The notes under the pieces are model-generated. The model had not been told where the DNA came from. It did not search any database and saw nothing but the letters and a program-made list of their open reading frames with translations. From the NCBI RefSeq assembly GCF_963678635.1, contig NC_087067.1:30108401-30172400 (forward strand): 64,000 nt of DNA, written 5' to 3'. The translations under genes and the position numbers were made by a program. Of this stretch, positions 1 to 11,539 are shown in pieces; within the stretch, counting starts at the first letter, position 1; each line of letters opens with the position of its first letter. The stretch comes from Symsagittifera roscoffensis. Lineage: Eukaryota > Xenacoelomorpha > Acoela > Convolutidae.

Positions 1-126
1 ATCACAAAGTCCCGTCCAACATATAATGACACACCAGTCACAAGATGATAATACTTATGAACAAATTATTGAACAACCCCATACCACCGCTTTTCAGTCT
101 CAAAATAATAATTTTTTTAGCCCACG

Positions 127-1926
127 ATGAGCCGCCAACTTGGATCACTACACCGATCAAATTCCCATCCAACCAATCTTACCTCTCCAATCCCAATCAT
201 ACCACTTTTTGCTTTTCCGCCACCCGATTTTCCATCTAGCAATGTAACATCAGGCATGAATTCCGACACTAACTCACATATTTCAGTTTTATACTCCATC
301 TCACAGCTAAATAACCCGAATATTGAAACCCCCGATGAATTTGCCGACTCAGAACCATCCCCATCCAATAATTTTCATAACCCTTCTAATTTTTCTCAAC
401 CTCCTTTTCAACCCATATTGTCAAATAACCCTGACCCAATCACTCCGACACCCTCTTATGCTTCCCAAGTTACCCCAACCTACTCCTCATACCAATCTGA
501 CCAATCATCTCATTCTCCAGACACCCCCCGAATCTCCCCAGAGCTAGATAATTTTATTACCCTCCAACAGCAACCCTACCACCTTAACACCCCGACCATA
601 AACCAAATCTCCTCCATTACAATTTCATCCAATCCCCCTACACCCTCTTCAAATTATACTGAATCATTAACACCATCATCCACATCCACTATATCTTCAC
701 TAAACACTAATAGAGCTTACCGCACTTTTAAAAGAAAGTTCCCCAACCATCCTTTCCCAGCAAAACCAGGAACAGCCCGTGAATACATCAACCACCCCAA
801 GCATACTAACACAAAAGAATTTTTAGCCATCACCTTACCCTCATTTCCACAATACACTTTAAACACCCCTCACGACGCTAACGAAACACGCAACTTTGTA
901 GATGAATACGTTTTAATGCCCACTCTCTCTTGGACCTCATACTATCATTTCACTAACCCTCTTTGCTTACCTTTATCCAGCACTTCCATCGATATAGAAC
1001 GAAACAAGGACATGCTATATCAACTCACTACACCACTAACCGCTAGACAATTTACTTACGTTGGATATAAAAAATCACTAAAAACACACACTGCACCTAG
1101 AGCTAACGAATATACACTCGAATACTACGATCACAACATCATTAGAGCTAACCAAGATCAATTCTTAGACGACGATCGCTTCGCTAATCCACAAATCACC
1201 GAGAAATTTTTCATCAAGACACCATATATATTTACACTAAACATCTTCGACCGCAAGTTTGATCACATTATTTCAGAAGCACTAACAGACACACAAGCAT
1301 ACGAAAGTTTTAAAGAACGCTTCCAAATATTTTCACTAACCTTTCATTTCCTTGCACCACACGAAAGAGATTTACACTGCTCACACGATATTATGTTGCG
1401 CACTAAACAAACACATACATACAGTTACTATCGTTTCATCCAAAATCACTTTGACCTCCACACACCCTCTAGACAACCACACCATCGTTTCCAATTCATC
1501 AATTCCAAATACACTTCACCATTTTTCCTAAATTTCACATATTGTATTAAAGACACTAACCTCCATGGTAATCTTCGTAATTATGACCCCATAACCCAAA
1601 TGTACATTTTCTGCCCCATCACCAAGACCTTCAACGCCGAAGAATCCCGACCCTTCCTTATCCCGCACGAGTTCCTACAACCTATAGAAATCGCAATTTT
1701 AGAATTCATCCACAACACTAAATTTAACCACAAATTATATAACTTAATCCAAAACACACCTTATGAGTTTGCAGTAGGCACTGAAGAACTAACCACTATT
1801 AAGGCACATCAATTGCTTTGGCCACTGCTTCAAACTAAAAATATCATCCGCATCTTAGCTAAACTACTAACAACTTCAGAACTAATTCACGACATCTTCC
1901 CCCACGGTTTTTTCCCCGACGACTAA
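127..1926 (+). CDS. Hypothetical 599-residue protein, Ser/Thr/Pro/Asn-rich N-terminus
   Basis: I do not recognise this protein. The frame is open for 599 codons from an ATG at 127; an in-frame TAG lies at 118-120. Roughly residues 1-200 are low-complexity and rich in Ser, Thr, Pro, Asn and Gln. Residues from about 200 to the end look globular, with mixed aromatic and charged residues, and show no signal peptide, membrane segment or zinc motif. A run of T followed by AG at 112-120 resembles a splice acceptor, and a strong donor (CAG/GTAAGT) starts right after the stop codon, so this could be an exon or an ORF with an intron in its 3' UTR. The coding strand is very poor in G, and that bias continues to about 3.3 kb, which suggests one transcription unit, perhaps of a mobile element. 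The length makes chance unlikely; the function is unknown. Confidence 0.55.
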   Translation: MSRQLGSLHRSNSHPTNLTSPIPIIPLFAFPPPDFPSSNVTSGMNSDTNSHISVLYSISQLNNPNIETPDEFADSEPSPSNNFHNPSNFSQPPFQPILSNNPDPITPTPSYASQVTPTYSSYQSDQSSHSPDTPRISPELDNFITLQQQPYHLNTPTINQISSITISSNPPTPSSNYTESLTPSSTSTISSLNTNRAYRTFKRKFPNHPFPAKPGTAREYINHPKHTNTKEFLAITLPSFPQYTLNTPHDANETRNFVDEYVLMPTLSWTSYYHFTNPLCLPLSSTSIDIERNKDMLYQLTTPLTARQFTYVGYKKSLKTHTAPRANEYTLEYYDHNIIRANQDQFLDDDRFANPQITEKFFIKTPYIFTLNIFDRKFDHIISEALTDTQAYESFKERFQIFSLTFHFLAPHERDLHCSHDIMLRTKQTHTYSYYRFIQNHFDLHTPSRQPHHRFQFINSKYTSPFFLNFTYCIKDTNLHGNLRNYDPITQMYIFCPITKTFNAEESRPFLIPHEFLQPIEIAILEFIHNTKFNHKLYNLIQNTPYEFAVGTEELTTIKAHQLLWPLLQTKNIIRILAKLLTTSELIHDIFPHGFFPDD

Positions 1927-1933
1927 CAGGTAA
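1927..1933 (+). promoter_or_regulatory. Candidate 5' splice site just after the 599-codon ORF
   Basis: The sequence CAG/GTAAGTATG directly follows the TAA stop and is a near-perfect donor consensus. A pyrimidine-rich stretch ending in TTTCTTTAG near 2000-2010 could be the matching acceptor, giving an intron of about 80 bp. Splicing is inferred from these motifs only. Confidence 0.35.
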
Positions 1934-2136
1934 GTATGAATTAAGTAAATATTACTAATTAATTACAATATTAAAAACTCACCATTCTTTATTCATGTTT
2001 TCTTTAGATTTTTAGCCTTCATCCTAGATCATCTGAAAAATTCACAAAAGAAAAATAAAAAATAGCAAACTTCTTCAAAACTGTTTAAGACCCTATTAAA
2101 CTTTTGCACCAACAATTAAATAAATATAATACCAAT

Positions 2137-2275
2137 GCAGTAAATTAATTTATAAAATTTCCCCCCAAAAGCAGTAAATCTACATATGATGAAAATTTGT
2201 ATCTTAACATTCCCCCATAACTAGCAGTAAATTTCTAAATTCTATGTAGTAAATTAATAAAATGCAATTGCAGTA
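2137..2275 (+). repeat. Interspersed GCAGTAAAT words
   Basis: The 9-mer GCAGTAAAT occurs at 2137, 2171 and 2224, with a one-mismatch copy at 2246 and a partial copy near 2269. Spacing is irregular (34, 53, 22 bp). It may be a decayed tandem repeat or a cluster of binding sites; the sequence alone cannot tell. Confidence 0.35.
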
Positions 2276-2774
2276 CTAACCTTTTCATATTTTCATTCAT
2301 TCGCACAAAAATTCTATCCACACTCGCACAGCTCGCCCACGAAGAATTGTTTAAAATAATGAATTTCAGTTTCAAGTTTTCACACTCAACAACTCTAACA
2401 TATAATAACATGTTTCAAACTTTCCTTTAACCCGGTTGGAAAGGAATCATATACTAAACAAAACTAACCAACGCAGCTTACTAAATACCACAAATCATAG
2501 AATAACAGCATGACTTAGAAAAGGAAACCAACGGTACCCAAACCGGATTAACCCAGTTTAAAACTGGATAATTTATTCTTTTGAAGACTATTACAAAGTC
2601 TTAGAAAGAAATAATAAAACACAAAAAAGTCGAAAGACAAACCCATACCACAAACAATTTGCTTTTTGGAAAAAGTACATAACCAACAAGACATAAGTAA
2701 AACCACAACAAACCCAACATAAAACGTTGTCACATAACAGGACCCCTCACAAACACCGCATGAAATCATACTCC

Positions 2775-2870
2775 CACTCCTGGCCTAACCCACCAGGAAA
2801 GGACGTCCTGAGCATGCTCTATAGCCGGCCTAACCCACCGCGCTACATCCACGCTTTGTGACCACACCTT
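2775..2870 (-). repeat. tRNA-like or SINE-like segment (weak)
   Basis: Read on the minus strand, this GC-rich island contains TAGCGCGGTGGGTTAGG, which resembles a tRNA A-box region, and the word GGTGGGTTAGGCC occurs twice about 50 bp apart. I could not fold a full cloverleaf or find a clear B box in this copy, so a tRNA-derived SINE remnant is only a guess. Confidence 0.22.
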
Positions 2871-5800
2871 TATTTTTAATAAGAGCTACTCAAGGGTGAG
2901 TAACTCTTCAAAATAACCGAACTAAAACAAAAAGCTTTTGTGAAAACAACTAACTAAAATCATTATTAAAAAATATTAAAACTAATAAAAGTTTTATAAA
3001 ATGTAAAATCACATGATGCAATATATAGATCAGAATACAACACCAAGGACGAACATCAAAAGAAAAGACAAGACGACCTCACTACACTCGAGAGAGAATG
3101 ACCAACTACAATCGATATGCCGCTCACAATCACAACTCAAAGGATTTAGAGTACGACTTGACTTCGCAGAAAAGGACTTCATTGAACTAGACCAATGACC
3201 ACCTCGATGTTCAAGTATACGTACAGATCCGAGTAACCAGGCATCCCCTCCACGCACAATCTCCACGCCATTCCCAAACTAGATCATACACAAAAGAAGT
3301 TCTCCACGCAGAACAGAAAAACCTGACATAGCCAACCATTCTGGAATCAGAATTGACTTTGTTGCAGAGACTCAGTCGTTGTCACAAGAAGAAGCGAAAG
3401 AAAATTATGATGTTCGCCAAATACCAACGTCCATCATCCACCCTTGAATTACAGAAGAACTGTTCTAAAAAACTCTGTAAAACCCGGATGGGTGGAACCT
3501 GATCTAAACTATATTTTATGATTGGATAAATTAAATGTTTTACCAATGTAAAGTATTTAATATTAACCAATCATGATCCATCTAACTAACAACCCACTTA
3601 TTTGTAAGTGCTGAAGTTACTTGTAATTTCAGCACCAGAGAGATTTGAATTTAACTTAGAAATTAGTTGGACTCTCCCGAGCACTTCAGCAGCCGCAATA
3701 AACCAGTATACCCTAGATCTATTGAGCCTAGCAGAGACTAGTTAAACAACCTGAGACTAGATAGTATAAGAGTAAGATTAGGATCGGTATTAGACTAAGA
3801 AGTTGCACGAATCTATCCGGCCGAAAATAAGATAGCGTGACGAGCAGACGGTGTACCCTATCCGAAATTACTCTATGAGTTACACTTCGGTCCTAACTCA
3901 ATTTTAAATTTTTTTCATTTTTAAAATTTTTACTTTTTTTCACCAAGGTTCTGGCAAAGTGATTTAGATTGGCGCAAAATAAAAGCTAACAAAAGGTAAC
4001 AGAAAAAAAACATGATTCGGAAAATCAGCTGAGGCATCACCGAGGATCTAAAAATGAAAAAGAGGCAGTTTTCTGTGATAGCGAAGTGTAGAGCTTAGTA
4101 CTGCTGCATTCCTGTTATTATCATTAAAACTAGCATTGAATCTCTTGAAATACGATTATCTCTGAATAGTGAATTTTTCAGTGCCTGCTAGTACCCTTGT
4201 AGTACTAATTTTGTTGCAAGTCATCGCTTTTAAACATAAATTTGAGAACGAAGCAATTTCCTAAAATTTCAGTTGTAGTGAGAACCAGATGCTACTTTTT
4301 GGAAATTAATCACGGGTCATTATTGCACAATTTCAAAATTTAAAGATGACAGTCTTGTTGTTCCATTCTAAATTGTTTTTCATGAAATTCCACATATTGT
4401 AGGATACTTATCAATCCAATTTGCTCAAATATATTTCAGTTTGTTACATCAATCAAAATAAACACATACACATAATTGAGAGGATAGATAACAAACAAGC
4501 ATGTCTAATGAGAATCTCTCCATCTTTGGTTTATAAGCTATAAATAAACTATCAAAACAAAGAGGAAAAACATTTGTTTCTTTGTTATTTATATAAACTT
4601 TTCCAAATTTTGGGGAAAAAACACAAATACAATGTGCTATCTATTATTTTTATTGTGCAGCTGGTTTAAGTATTGTACACAATTTAAGTACATTATTCAT
4701 AATTTCAAAAGAAAGAGAGGGAAAAAAATTCTTTTTTTGCGGTTTTTTTATCGAAAAATAACTTATATTGTGAAAAAAAAACGAAAATTACGGAGAATTT
4801 GATCGCCATATTTTGTGCCCAAATTTGGAACTCTGAATCATGGCCTGGTACAAATTAAACCTGGGTTTTGATATTTAGGAGAGTGAAAAATCATACAACC
4901 AACTTGCCATCTCGAGAAAATTAACCAAAAATCGATTTTGTTTGCTCATGATTTCCTAAAAATGTAATTTTGTAGGCAACGGATGGCACTTGTTTTGTAC
5001 TTAATGACTGAGATTCAATTAACATAATCCTATTTTCTTGAAAAACGTTGAAAAATTTTGTTCCCCGATAAGTAAAAGAGTGTTTTTCCAAATGGGAATT
5101 TACACTTTTATTTTAAGTCTTTTTTAGATCTTCTATTTTATCTATTAAAGTTATTGAAAGAAAAACAGATCATTAAGAAAAATCTGAATGAAGATTTGAT
5201 AGCGATCTCAGTAAAAATTTCATCATAGTTCATCATAATGGGTACATGGCCATAGGTCAGAGTTTCAAAACTTTGCTGTTTATTTTTTTCGCAGAACTTC
5301 GCACCAACGTACCACATTCAACAATTGGCATGATAAAACATTGCTATTACTTTCCAAACTTCTCACTAGTCTCCATCGTAATCATACATTTACGTTAAAA
5401 AAATTTCAGGTTTCTTATGACAAATCTGTGTTTCTTTTTTCATTTTAAAAGTGTTGGTCCGCGGGACAGTCCTGTCAACCATTAGACCGAAATGACTTTT
5501 GAAATCTGAGCACTGCAATAATCTTTTTAATTTTCGCTGTCCTGATTTTTCAAACAAAAAACTCAGGTTGATATTTATGTTTCTTCGTTGGCCTAAAATT
5601 AAATAGCAAAAGTTCAAGTAAGTAGACCATTTAAAATTGCACATTTCATCGTCAATAGCTGCAGATTACATTAAAACGTTTAACTACTTGTTCTTTCCTA
5701 AAACATTTAGTCTTGAAACAAAAAATTTGGTTGACAACCCTGGTTATTGGTTTCAATGGATTTTTGCAAAAACATCAACACTAGTTTTGAATCTTATTTT

Positions 5801-6662
5801 CTTTCTTTTGCATCTGGTTGTTCTTTGTTTTTTTTGCAAGCTTAATTTCACTCCATATTCAAGTGTACGCGGACCTCTTGTCGCTAATGAAACTGCCTAG
5901 AAACCGATTTTTTATCTTGATTTAAGTCATCTTTATACGTCGTCTATTGTCTAACCATCAATTCGACTCTGTTTTCTAGCCAATTTTTTTCTAAGCAAAT
6001 CATTCTAACCTATGAGTCTATAAAAAATGTCAGATGAACATTAAGAAAATTAAGATGATTATTCACGATTTTTTTTTGATGGGCTCCATCAAAAATTCTG
6101 ACACACGAGGTCTTCAAAAAACTCCACAGCTAGCTTCATAGTCGGTTGTACATCAGACCCTTTTCATCAAGCCCATGTGCGGTCATGCCCGATAACAGCG
6201 AGCGATTTGCGAGCTTACAACCACCAGAAGTTGAAAAAGAACCATTATCAAATTAAAATTTAGTTTCTCGACCAGAAAAAGGCAGTTTTTGTACTGCATT
6301 TTTAGCAGACTCCAGGACATTGCTCGGCTGTTAATTTTTGTGGAAGATCTTCCAGATGAAGGTTCACACTCATTATCCTTCCGAAGGTCTGGTTTTGCCT
6401 TCTTGGTTTTGCCTTTAGTTTTTTCCACCTTTGCAAGGAGTATATAAAAGACGTTTAACGAATAGAAGACACCCACTGTTCTCGAATAGAAGACACCCAC
6501 AGTTGCCACCAGAATTCGACAATCTCTCCCAGTTTACTGCTCCTGGCGCTTCAAATGCCAGATTTGATAAATTTGTGGTAACGTGAGCGAATTGATTGCC
6601 ACAGTACATCAATGCTCAACTGAGTACCTCTATCTCTCTCTCTCTCTCGCACTCTCTCTGTC

Positions 6663-6994
6663 CCGGGGTCGAGGTCCCAGACTCATGTCCACACTTTCGC
6701 GACAAAATTTTGGCATGTCCAGACTTTCCAGACCAAAATAAGGCAAGTCCAGACTTTGGCGACCAAAACCTGGCATTTCCTGACTTTTGCGACCTTGATG
6801 ATCCGTCGCGACTATAGCTATCGAAGCGGAGGTGGCGCGACCAAAACATTGCGACTCATATTTGATATTTCCAGACTCTCGCGACCAAGAGTTGCCATTT
6901 CCTCAAACTCTCGGGGCGATTATGCAATTTGGGTCTAAATCCGGATGTGGCGCGACCCTTAAAGTCTGAACATGAGTCTGGGACCTCGACCCGG
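6663..6994. mobile_element. 332-bp terminal-inverted-repeat element (MITE-like)
   Basis: The ends at 6663-6696 and 6961-6994 are inverted repeats of about 34 bp, with a one-base length difference near the tip and few mismatches; the shared core is GTCGAGGTCCCAGACTCATGT. Both flanks are (CT)n on the same strand, as expected if the element jumped into a CT microsatellite and duplicated part of it. No transposase is encoded. The left half holds 30-bp subterminal tandem repeats. The superfamily is undecided; subterminal repeats occur in several non-autonomous DNA elements. Confidence 0.7.
6685..6794 (+). repeat. 30-bp tandem repeat, 3.7 copies
   Basis: Units at 6685-6714, 6715-6744, 6745-6774 and 6775-6794 (partial) share TCCAGACTTT, then GCGACCAAAA and GGC. 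The unit is a multiple of three, so the plus frame reads as a 10-residue repeat, but I take this as subterminal repeat DNA of the TIR element rather than a gene. Confidence 0.7.
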
Positions 6995-8789
6995 TTCTCT
7001 CTCTCTCTCTTCTGCCACTTATTAATATGATAAATTGTTCCCAAGAGTTTAATTACATGAACGGAATTACAAATTGAGAAACTTTATACAAAAACGTCAC
7101 TTATGAGAGCGCCATAAGACTAGATTAAGCCTGTTTTAAGGCGTCTCAGAGCGAGAATGGAAAATGGTTTTTAGATACCCGTGTCGATAAGGGAAAAAAA
7201 CTTGGAATGAGAGCTCAACTTGATCAAAAAAGAAGAAAGGCGAAAATCAAACCGTTTGGTAGAAATAGAAATTAGAGATTTACCAGAACCGAAAACTTTT
7301 AAAAAAAACTTCGTCGAAAACAATGAAAGGGTCGAATTAAAACTAACTAAAATTTAACTACAGTATAGTTATCTAAAAATTAATGGCTGAAATTATTTAG
7401 TTCCCGATTTTTAATATTTTTTATGATTTCTGTAAATTTAGGAAACAAAAAACGCAAACTGCTGAAGAGGAAATGAGTTCCAGCAGCAATCGAGTTCTTT
7501 GATACAACTTTTGCGTGTATTACGACAGCTTTTGCTAAGTTTTTTCAATTGAAAGTTTTTGTTGCATTTCTTTGGTAATTACTAAGTTTGGATTGACATT
7601 CACTCCAGAAAACATCTTCAAAGGAGCCAATCCAGCAAAATCACTTTAGTTGTGCTATACCATTGGATGTGCTAAACTGGAGCTGAATTCACTACCGATG
7701 CTGTTATTCCATCGAGACCCTATGCCCGGCTTTTCTTCGAAGTTGCGGGCAGAGCCGCGAAAGCCATTGCAGTGACGTAGCTGTGCAAAGGTGCGAGGGT
7801 GGAAGTGCTATTTGTGGAATTTCAGGAGAAGACGAATCACCAGTGATTGGTAAGTTATTGTTTTCTTAAACTGAATATCGCATGCGAACAAGTGCAAGTG
7901 TCTGGAAAAAAAATCGATGGCCGAAGTATTGCCGCCATCACCACTCCTAAGTTTCCTAAAAACAGATCATGTGGAAATTTTTCTTGCATTGTCCTAAAGG
8001 TTTTTTTATAAAATTTTTAGCAGTTTAGTAAACACTATTTTTCTGAGGAAACGTTTCAAAAACGAAAATGTACCAGAATTTTACAGTTTTGGAAACGATG
8101 TTTTTTGTCAAATTATGCCGCAATTTTAATTGAATTTATTTGAATCTGAGTTAAGCTAAATAAATACTAAGAGAAGAAAATCTTGAATTATAGACTAAAA
8201 TATCCTTTACGAGATAAGTTGAATGCAATTCATATCCGTGCTAATATTGACAGTTTTTTTCCGAGCTGAAATTAAATAGAATTCCTGAAAAATTCCTGAG
8301 AGTGAAGCAGCTGCAATGTTATATGCTGAGAACAGTAAATGAACACAAATGAAATTTTTTTTGAAAGAATCCGAATGTCTTGAGGCACATGGACAATGGT
8401 TTTGCAACTGTGCCGTTTTATAAAGGATTCTTATAGGACAAAAAGGATTTGAGAAGAAACAAGGTAATTTATTGCAGTCAGAACAAATTGAATTGCGTTA
8501 AGTTTTAACAGACGGCGTTGTCATAAAAGTTGAGGTAGTCACAAAAAAAGAAGATTTGCCATAAAAACCGGGATCAGCGAGGCGCTGTTTAAAAGAATAA
8601 GATCTACGGGGGCGCAAACGACATTGTTCAAGGGATTAGCATGAGTGCACACACATGGCCGTCCACTTCGACCTTTCTTATATGTACTTGGTAGCTTGAT
8701 TGACCATCAAAAAAAATTATTGGCAAATTTCATAGAAAAAATAGAGTTGGCAATCATAGAAACAGACACCCAGATGGCTGCGGAGAACT
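6995..8789. other. AT-rich DNA without recognisable gene
   Basis: Beyond the right-hand (CT)n tract I see no coding region. A more GC-rich patch near 7690-7860 ends in a donor-like GGTAAGT, but no reading frame there is long or conserved enough to call an exon. Confidence 0.4.
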
Positions 8790-8814
8790 TGAAGAAAACC
8801 TAATTGATCTGATG

Positions 8815-9535
8815 GGAGTATAGTTTATCTTGATGTGATGAAAATTGTGTACACCAGTGCCTTCTTCAAGGACGGTATTGCAATAGCCATGCGCAGATTA
8901 TATGAGCAAACCAACCCTAGGGAGCTGTCTAGCAAAACTATTAAAGACAAACTAAGTTTGACTGTGAGCTAGTTAACTACAAAGTCTTGTTATATGTACA
9001 AAAGTGTTTGTGGTTTGTAAAAGACGATTTACCAAAGTGCGCATACCTAGCAGTGTTAACAACTAATCTCTGGCTCAAGGAAAGCGAACCTGCATGAAAT
9101 CATTAAAAGCAAGGCAAACTAAAAATTTCCTGCAAATATTAGATAAATTGTTGAAAGAATATTCATAACCACAAGAAATTTAAAAACTTACCAGCCATCC
9201 CTCAAGACTTCCTTCGAGTGAATTGAGATCTAATGTGCTGTTAGTATAGTGGATGTAACTCTACCTATGTCGGCCCGACAGTGGGAAATTTAGCTACAAG
9301 GATCGATTAACAAGCAAAGAGGACTTCACAGTAAGACAGCATTTGCTCAATTGTGGTAAGTCGGTAGTTCGAACTGCTGAACTGCTGAAAATTTGTGAAC
9401 AAATGGTAGCTGAGGCACGCGGAACCGCTGAGGATGATATCAACCGAACAATCAACAGTCATACTAGAAAAATGAAAAATCAACACGCGCAAGCAATTCA
9501 GGAGCCAGGAACTAACACATTAGAAAATTAGTCCA
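8815..9535 (+). pseudogene. Penelope-like element relic: RT fingers and GIY-YIG pieces
   Basis: At 8848-8925 the plus strand reads VYTSAFF...RRLYEQTNPREL, which corresponds to an early RT block of Penelope-like elements. At 9180-9210 a PSLKTSFE piece matches the linker before the nuclease in this family. At 9245-9310 CSGCNSTYVGPTVGNLATRI is a GIY-YIG nuclease start: a Cys pair followed by the Y-V/I-G-x-T core. The pieces are separated by stops and frameshifts and lack the RT palm, so this is dead sequence. The retained order RT, linker, nuclease agrees with one decayed plus-strand copy with an internal deletion. Compare the better preserved minus-strand nuclease near 13.4 kb. Confidence 0.6.
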
Positions 9536-10256
9536 TGAAAAAGTAGGGCTATAATTTCAAATTAGGGACACGTCAGATTCAAAAACAATCCAGAAACGAA
9601 AAGTTATAACAGGTAAATAACAAAAAACAAAAAATGTCAGAAAGTTACAGGCATATGATTTTAGAGATTTTGTAAATTTTTAGGTAATTACAGTTTAATG
9701 AGTTTGTTTGGTAAAAAAATTTTGAAGCAATTCGTAGACATTTTTGTCACTTTATCATGATCTTTGAACAGTTGGCAAAAGAATAATTCAGTTCCTAATG
9801 ATGCGCCAAAAGGGCGGAAGTGTGTTTGAACTACCATTAAAAATTCTTATCAACCCAATTATTGCTCAGGAGTTGAGAGAACGCAGAAAAACTCTATCCG
9901 CTAGTGACGCTTTTAAATTTAAATGAGGAAAAGTATGAGTTCCGTTTTGTTTAAAAAAATAGTTGTGAGGTAAGAGTCTTTTGTCAATAAGTGAAGGGAC
10001 AAAACTTGAAAAAACTGACGGAGTGTCAATCATGGTACGGTAAGTTGAGCAAGGGTTGTTGAAAATTTTTGGGTTTTCTTTCAAACTAAACTGGCCACAG
10101 CCTTTTTTGCCTTTTGGTCTTCAGACTACTTTCTTTTTTAACAAACTTATCTTCTACCATAGCAAAAATTTAATGAAAAAGTAAATGATTATCGACGCTT
10201 GCTTTCTAGCTTAACAATTCTGCAAAATCTAAACTGAGCCAAAAACCAACTTAATC
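9536..10256. other. AT-rich stretch, nothing recognised
   Basis: No family could be assigned to any frame here. It separates two plus-strand Penelope-like fragments and may be insertion or deletion debris. Confidence 0.35.
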
Positions 10257-10319
10257 ATGTTATTACGTAAATCAATAAAACTGAGGAGAAGTTTTTTATT
10301 TAGGTGTTTTTTTTTTGTT

Positions 10320-10607
10320 TTCCTCACAGCTCCTGCCGTTATTTTAGCAAATCTTTGGCTGAAGCAGTACGAAACTGCACTATCGAGGGATATTCCAAAA
10401 AAAAATGTTGCCCGAGAAAAATCTCAACGGAATATGTCCCGAGTGCAATAAGAAAGTGCTACGGACAACAAACTTACTACATACAAATTTGCAGTTCACA
10501 TCAGAGACACCAAACAAACATAAGAAATTGGCATTTTTGGATTTACAAATTAGTATTGACGAAAACAGGAAATTCAACTGAGGGTGGTATCAGAAACCAA
10601 CAAATAC
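10320..10607 (+). pseudogene. Penelope-like RT palm fragment
   Basis: The plus strand reads PAVILANLWLKQYE, the stretch after the RT block that precedes the catalytic region in Penelope-like elements. About 100 bp further, KVLRTTNLLHTNLQF and KLAFLDLQISID follow, typical of the post-YxDD region. The part that should hold the YxDD box is missing or scrambled, and a stop follows at 10578-10580. The fragment ends exactly at the centre of a large palindrome, where the same sequence begins again on the other strand. Confidence 0.6.
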
Positions 10608-10766
10608 AAGTATTTGTTGGTTTCTGATACCACCCACAGTTGAATTTCCAGTTTTTGTCAATAATTTTTTTTGTGAATCCAAAAATGCCAATTTCCTATT
10701 TATGTTTGGTGTCTCTATTGTGAACTATAAACTTGTATGTAGTAAGTTTGCTGCCTGTAGCACTTT
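10453..10766. repeat. Palindrome with ~155-bp arms built from Penelope-like RT sequence
   Basis: The left arm 10453-10607 and right arm 10610-10766 are inverted copies with scattered mismatches and only 2 bp at the centre (CCAACAAATAC-AA-GTATTTGTTGG). Each arm encodes the same RT segment on its own strand. Head-to-head copies are common for Penelope-like elements, which often sit as tandem or inverted partial copies. Confidence 0.85.
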
Positions 10767-10862
10767 TTCCGGATCACCTTTCACTGCTCTCACTGTATCG
10801 TCAACGTAACGGAGAGAACACTTAGCTTGCTGCACTGACTTAATTTTCTCGCCTATCGCGGT
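10610..10862 (-). pseudogene. Penelope-like RT fragment with YVDD box (minus strand)
   Basis: Read on the minus strand from about 10862 down, the frame gives RYVDDTVRAVKGDPEKVLQ, so the RT catalytic YxDD box is intact here, followed by ANLLHTSL, a stop, and then FTIETPN.NRKLAFLD as in the plus-strand neighbours. It is the right half of the palindrome. The in-frame stop and the truncation make it non-functional. Confidence 0.65.
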
Positions 10863-10881
10863 GCATTTTCTAATAGAAAAC

Positions 10882-11460
10882 TAGCATTTTTGGATTTACA
10901 AATTAGTATTGACAAAAATAGGAAAATCAACTGTGGGTGGTATCAGAAACCAAAAAATACAGGTACCATTCTAAATTTAGAGGTTGTGCCCCCTTCAGTT
11001 CAAGAGAAGTGTCGTTGAAGGAACTGTTCACCGGGTTTTCGGCCGTACGGCAACATGAGAAGAATTTGATAAAACGATGGAAATCAACCGCAAACAGTGG
11101 TTGGAAAACCATTATCCGGAAAATTGGTCGTAGCGGGTTGCATCGCAAGCCCTTGAAAAGCCATCAGGGAGGGAAAAAAACAAAAAGAAGATGGCTGAGA
11201 AAAAGAAGCCCTAAGTTTATAGCAGCAATTCGCCACTCATCTTGATGATTCAACATCTGGGGAATCACAGTCAGACATTAGCGAAAAAACTGCGCGATAT
11301 CACCAGTGCGCAGATAAAATTCACGACCAGGAAAATTAAAACTTGTATGCCCTCTTTAAAATCCTCCTTTTCTGGTGAGCTGAATCAAAACACGCACATT
11401 TTTGTGAATCTTCAGTTTTTAAAGTTTCTAAAATATCTGTACAAAATGATCAAAGATCAT
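10882..11460 (+). pseudogene. Penelope-like RT thumb and linker fragment (plus strand)
   Basis: This starts with a third copy of the KLAFLDLQISID segment and continues through GWYQKP, an R-G-C-A-P-F block and a KRWKSTANSGW block as in the thumb of Penelope-like RTs. It then reads IQHLGNHSQTLAKKLRDI and FTTRKIKTCMPSLKSSF, the linker leading to the nuclease, near 11246-11376. Frames change several times, so it is a decayed copy. The nuclease itself is absent. Confidence 0.6.
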
Positions 11461-11539
11461 AAAAAGTGTCATACTTATCATTATTTCAAAATTTAAAAAA
11501 TTCAGCCAATCAAATCTTTACAAATATTACCGAAATTAT

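Larger units (their letters stand above)
1934..6599. other. AT-rich non-coding stretch, no gene recognised
   Basis: No reading frame here shows a recognisable family or convincing length. Up to about 3.3 kb the plus strand stays G-poor, like the ORF before it. An 8-bp hairpin (GTGCTGAA/TTCAGCAC) lies at 3608-3635. The segment 3600-3900 is richer in GC and repeats the word GAGACTAG, which could be an LTR remnant, but I found no second copy. From 3.9 to 6.6 kb I see only AT-rich sequence with homopolymer runs. Confidence 0.5.

Noticed and set aside
4500-6000. Frames of 80-110 codons in the AT-rich stretch
   Set aside because: Biased toward Phe, Leu, Lys and Asn as expected of AT-rich random DNA; no domain or splice context that supports a gene.
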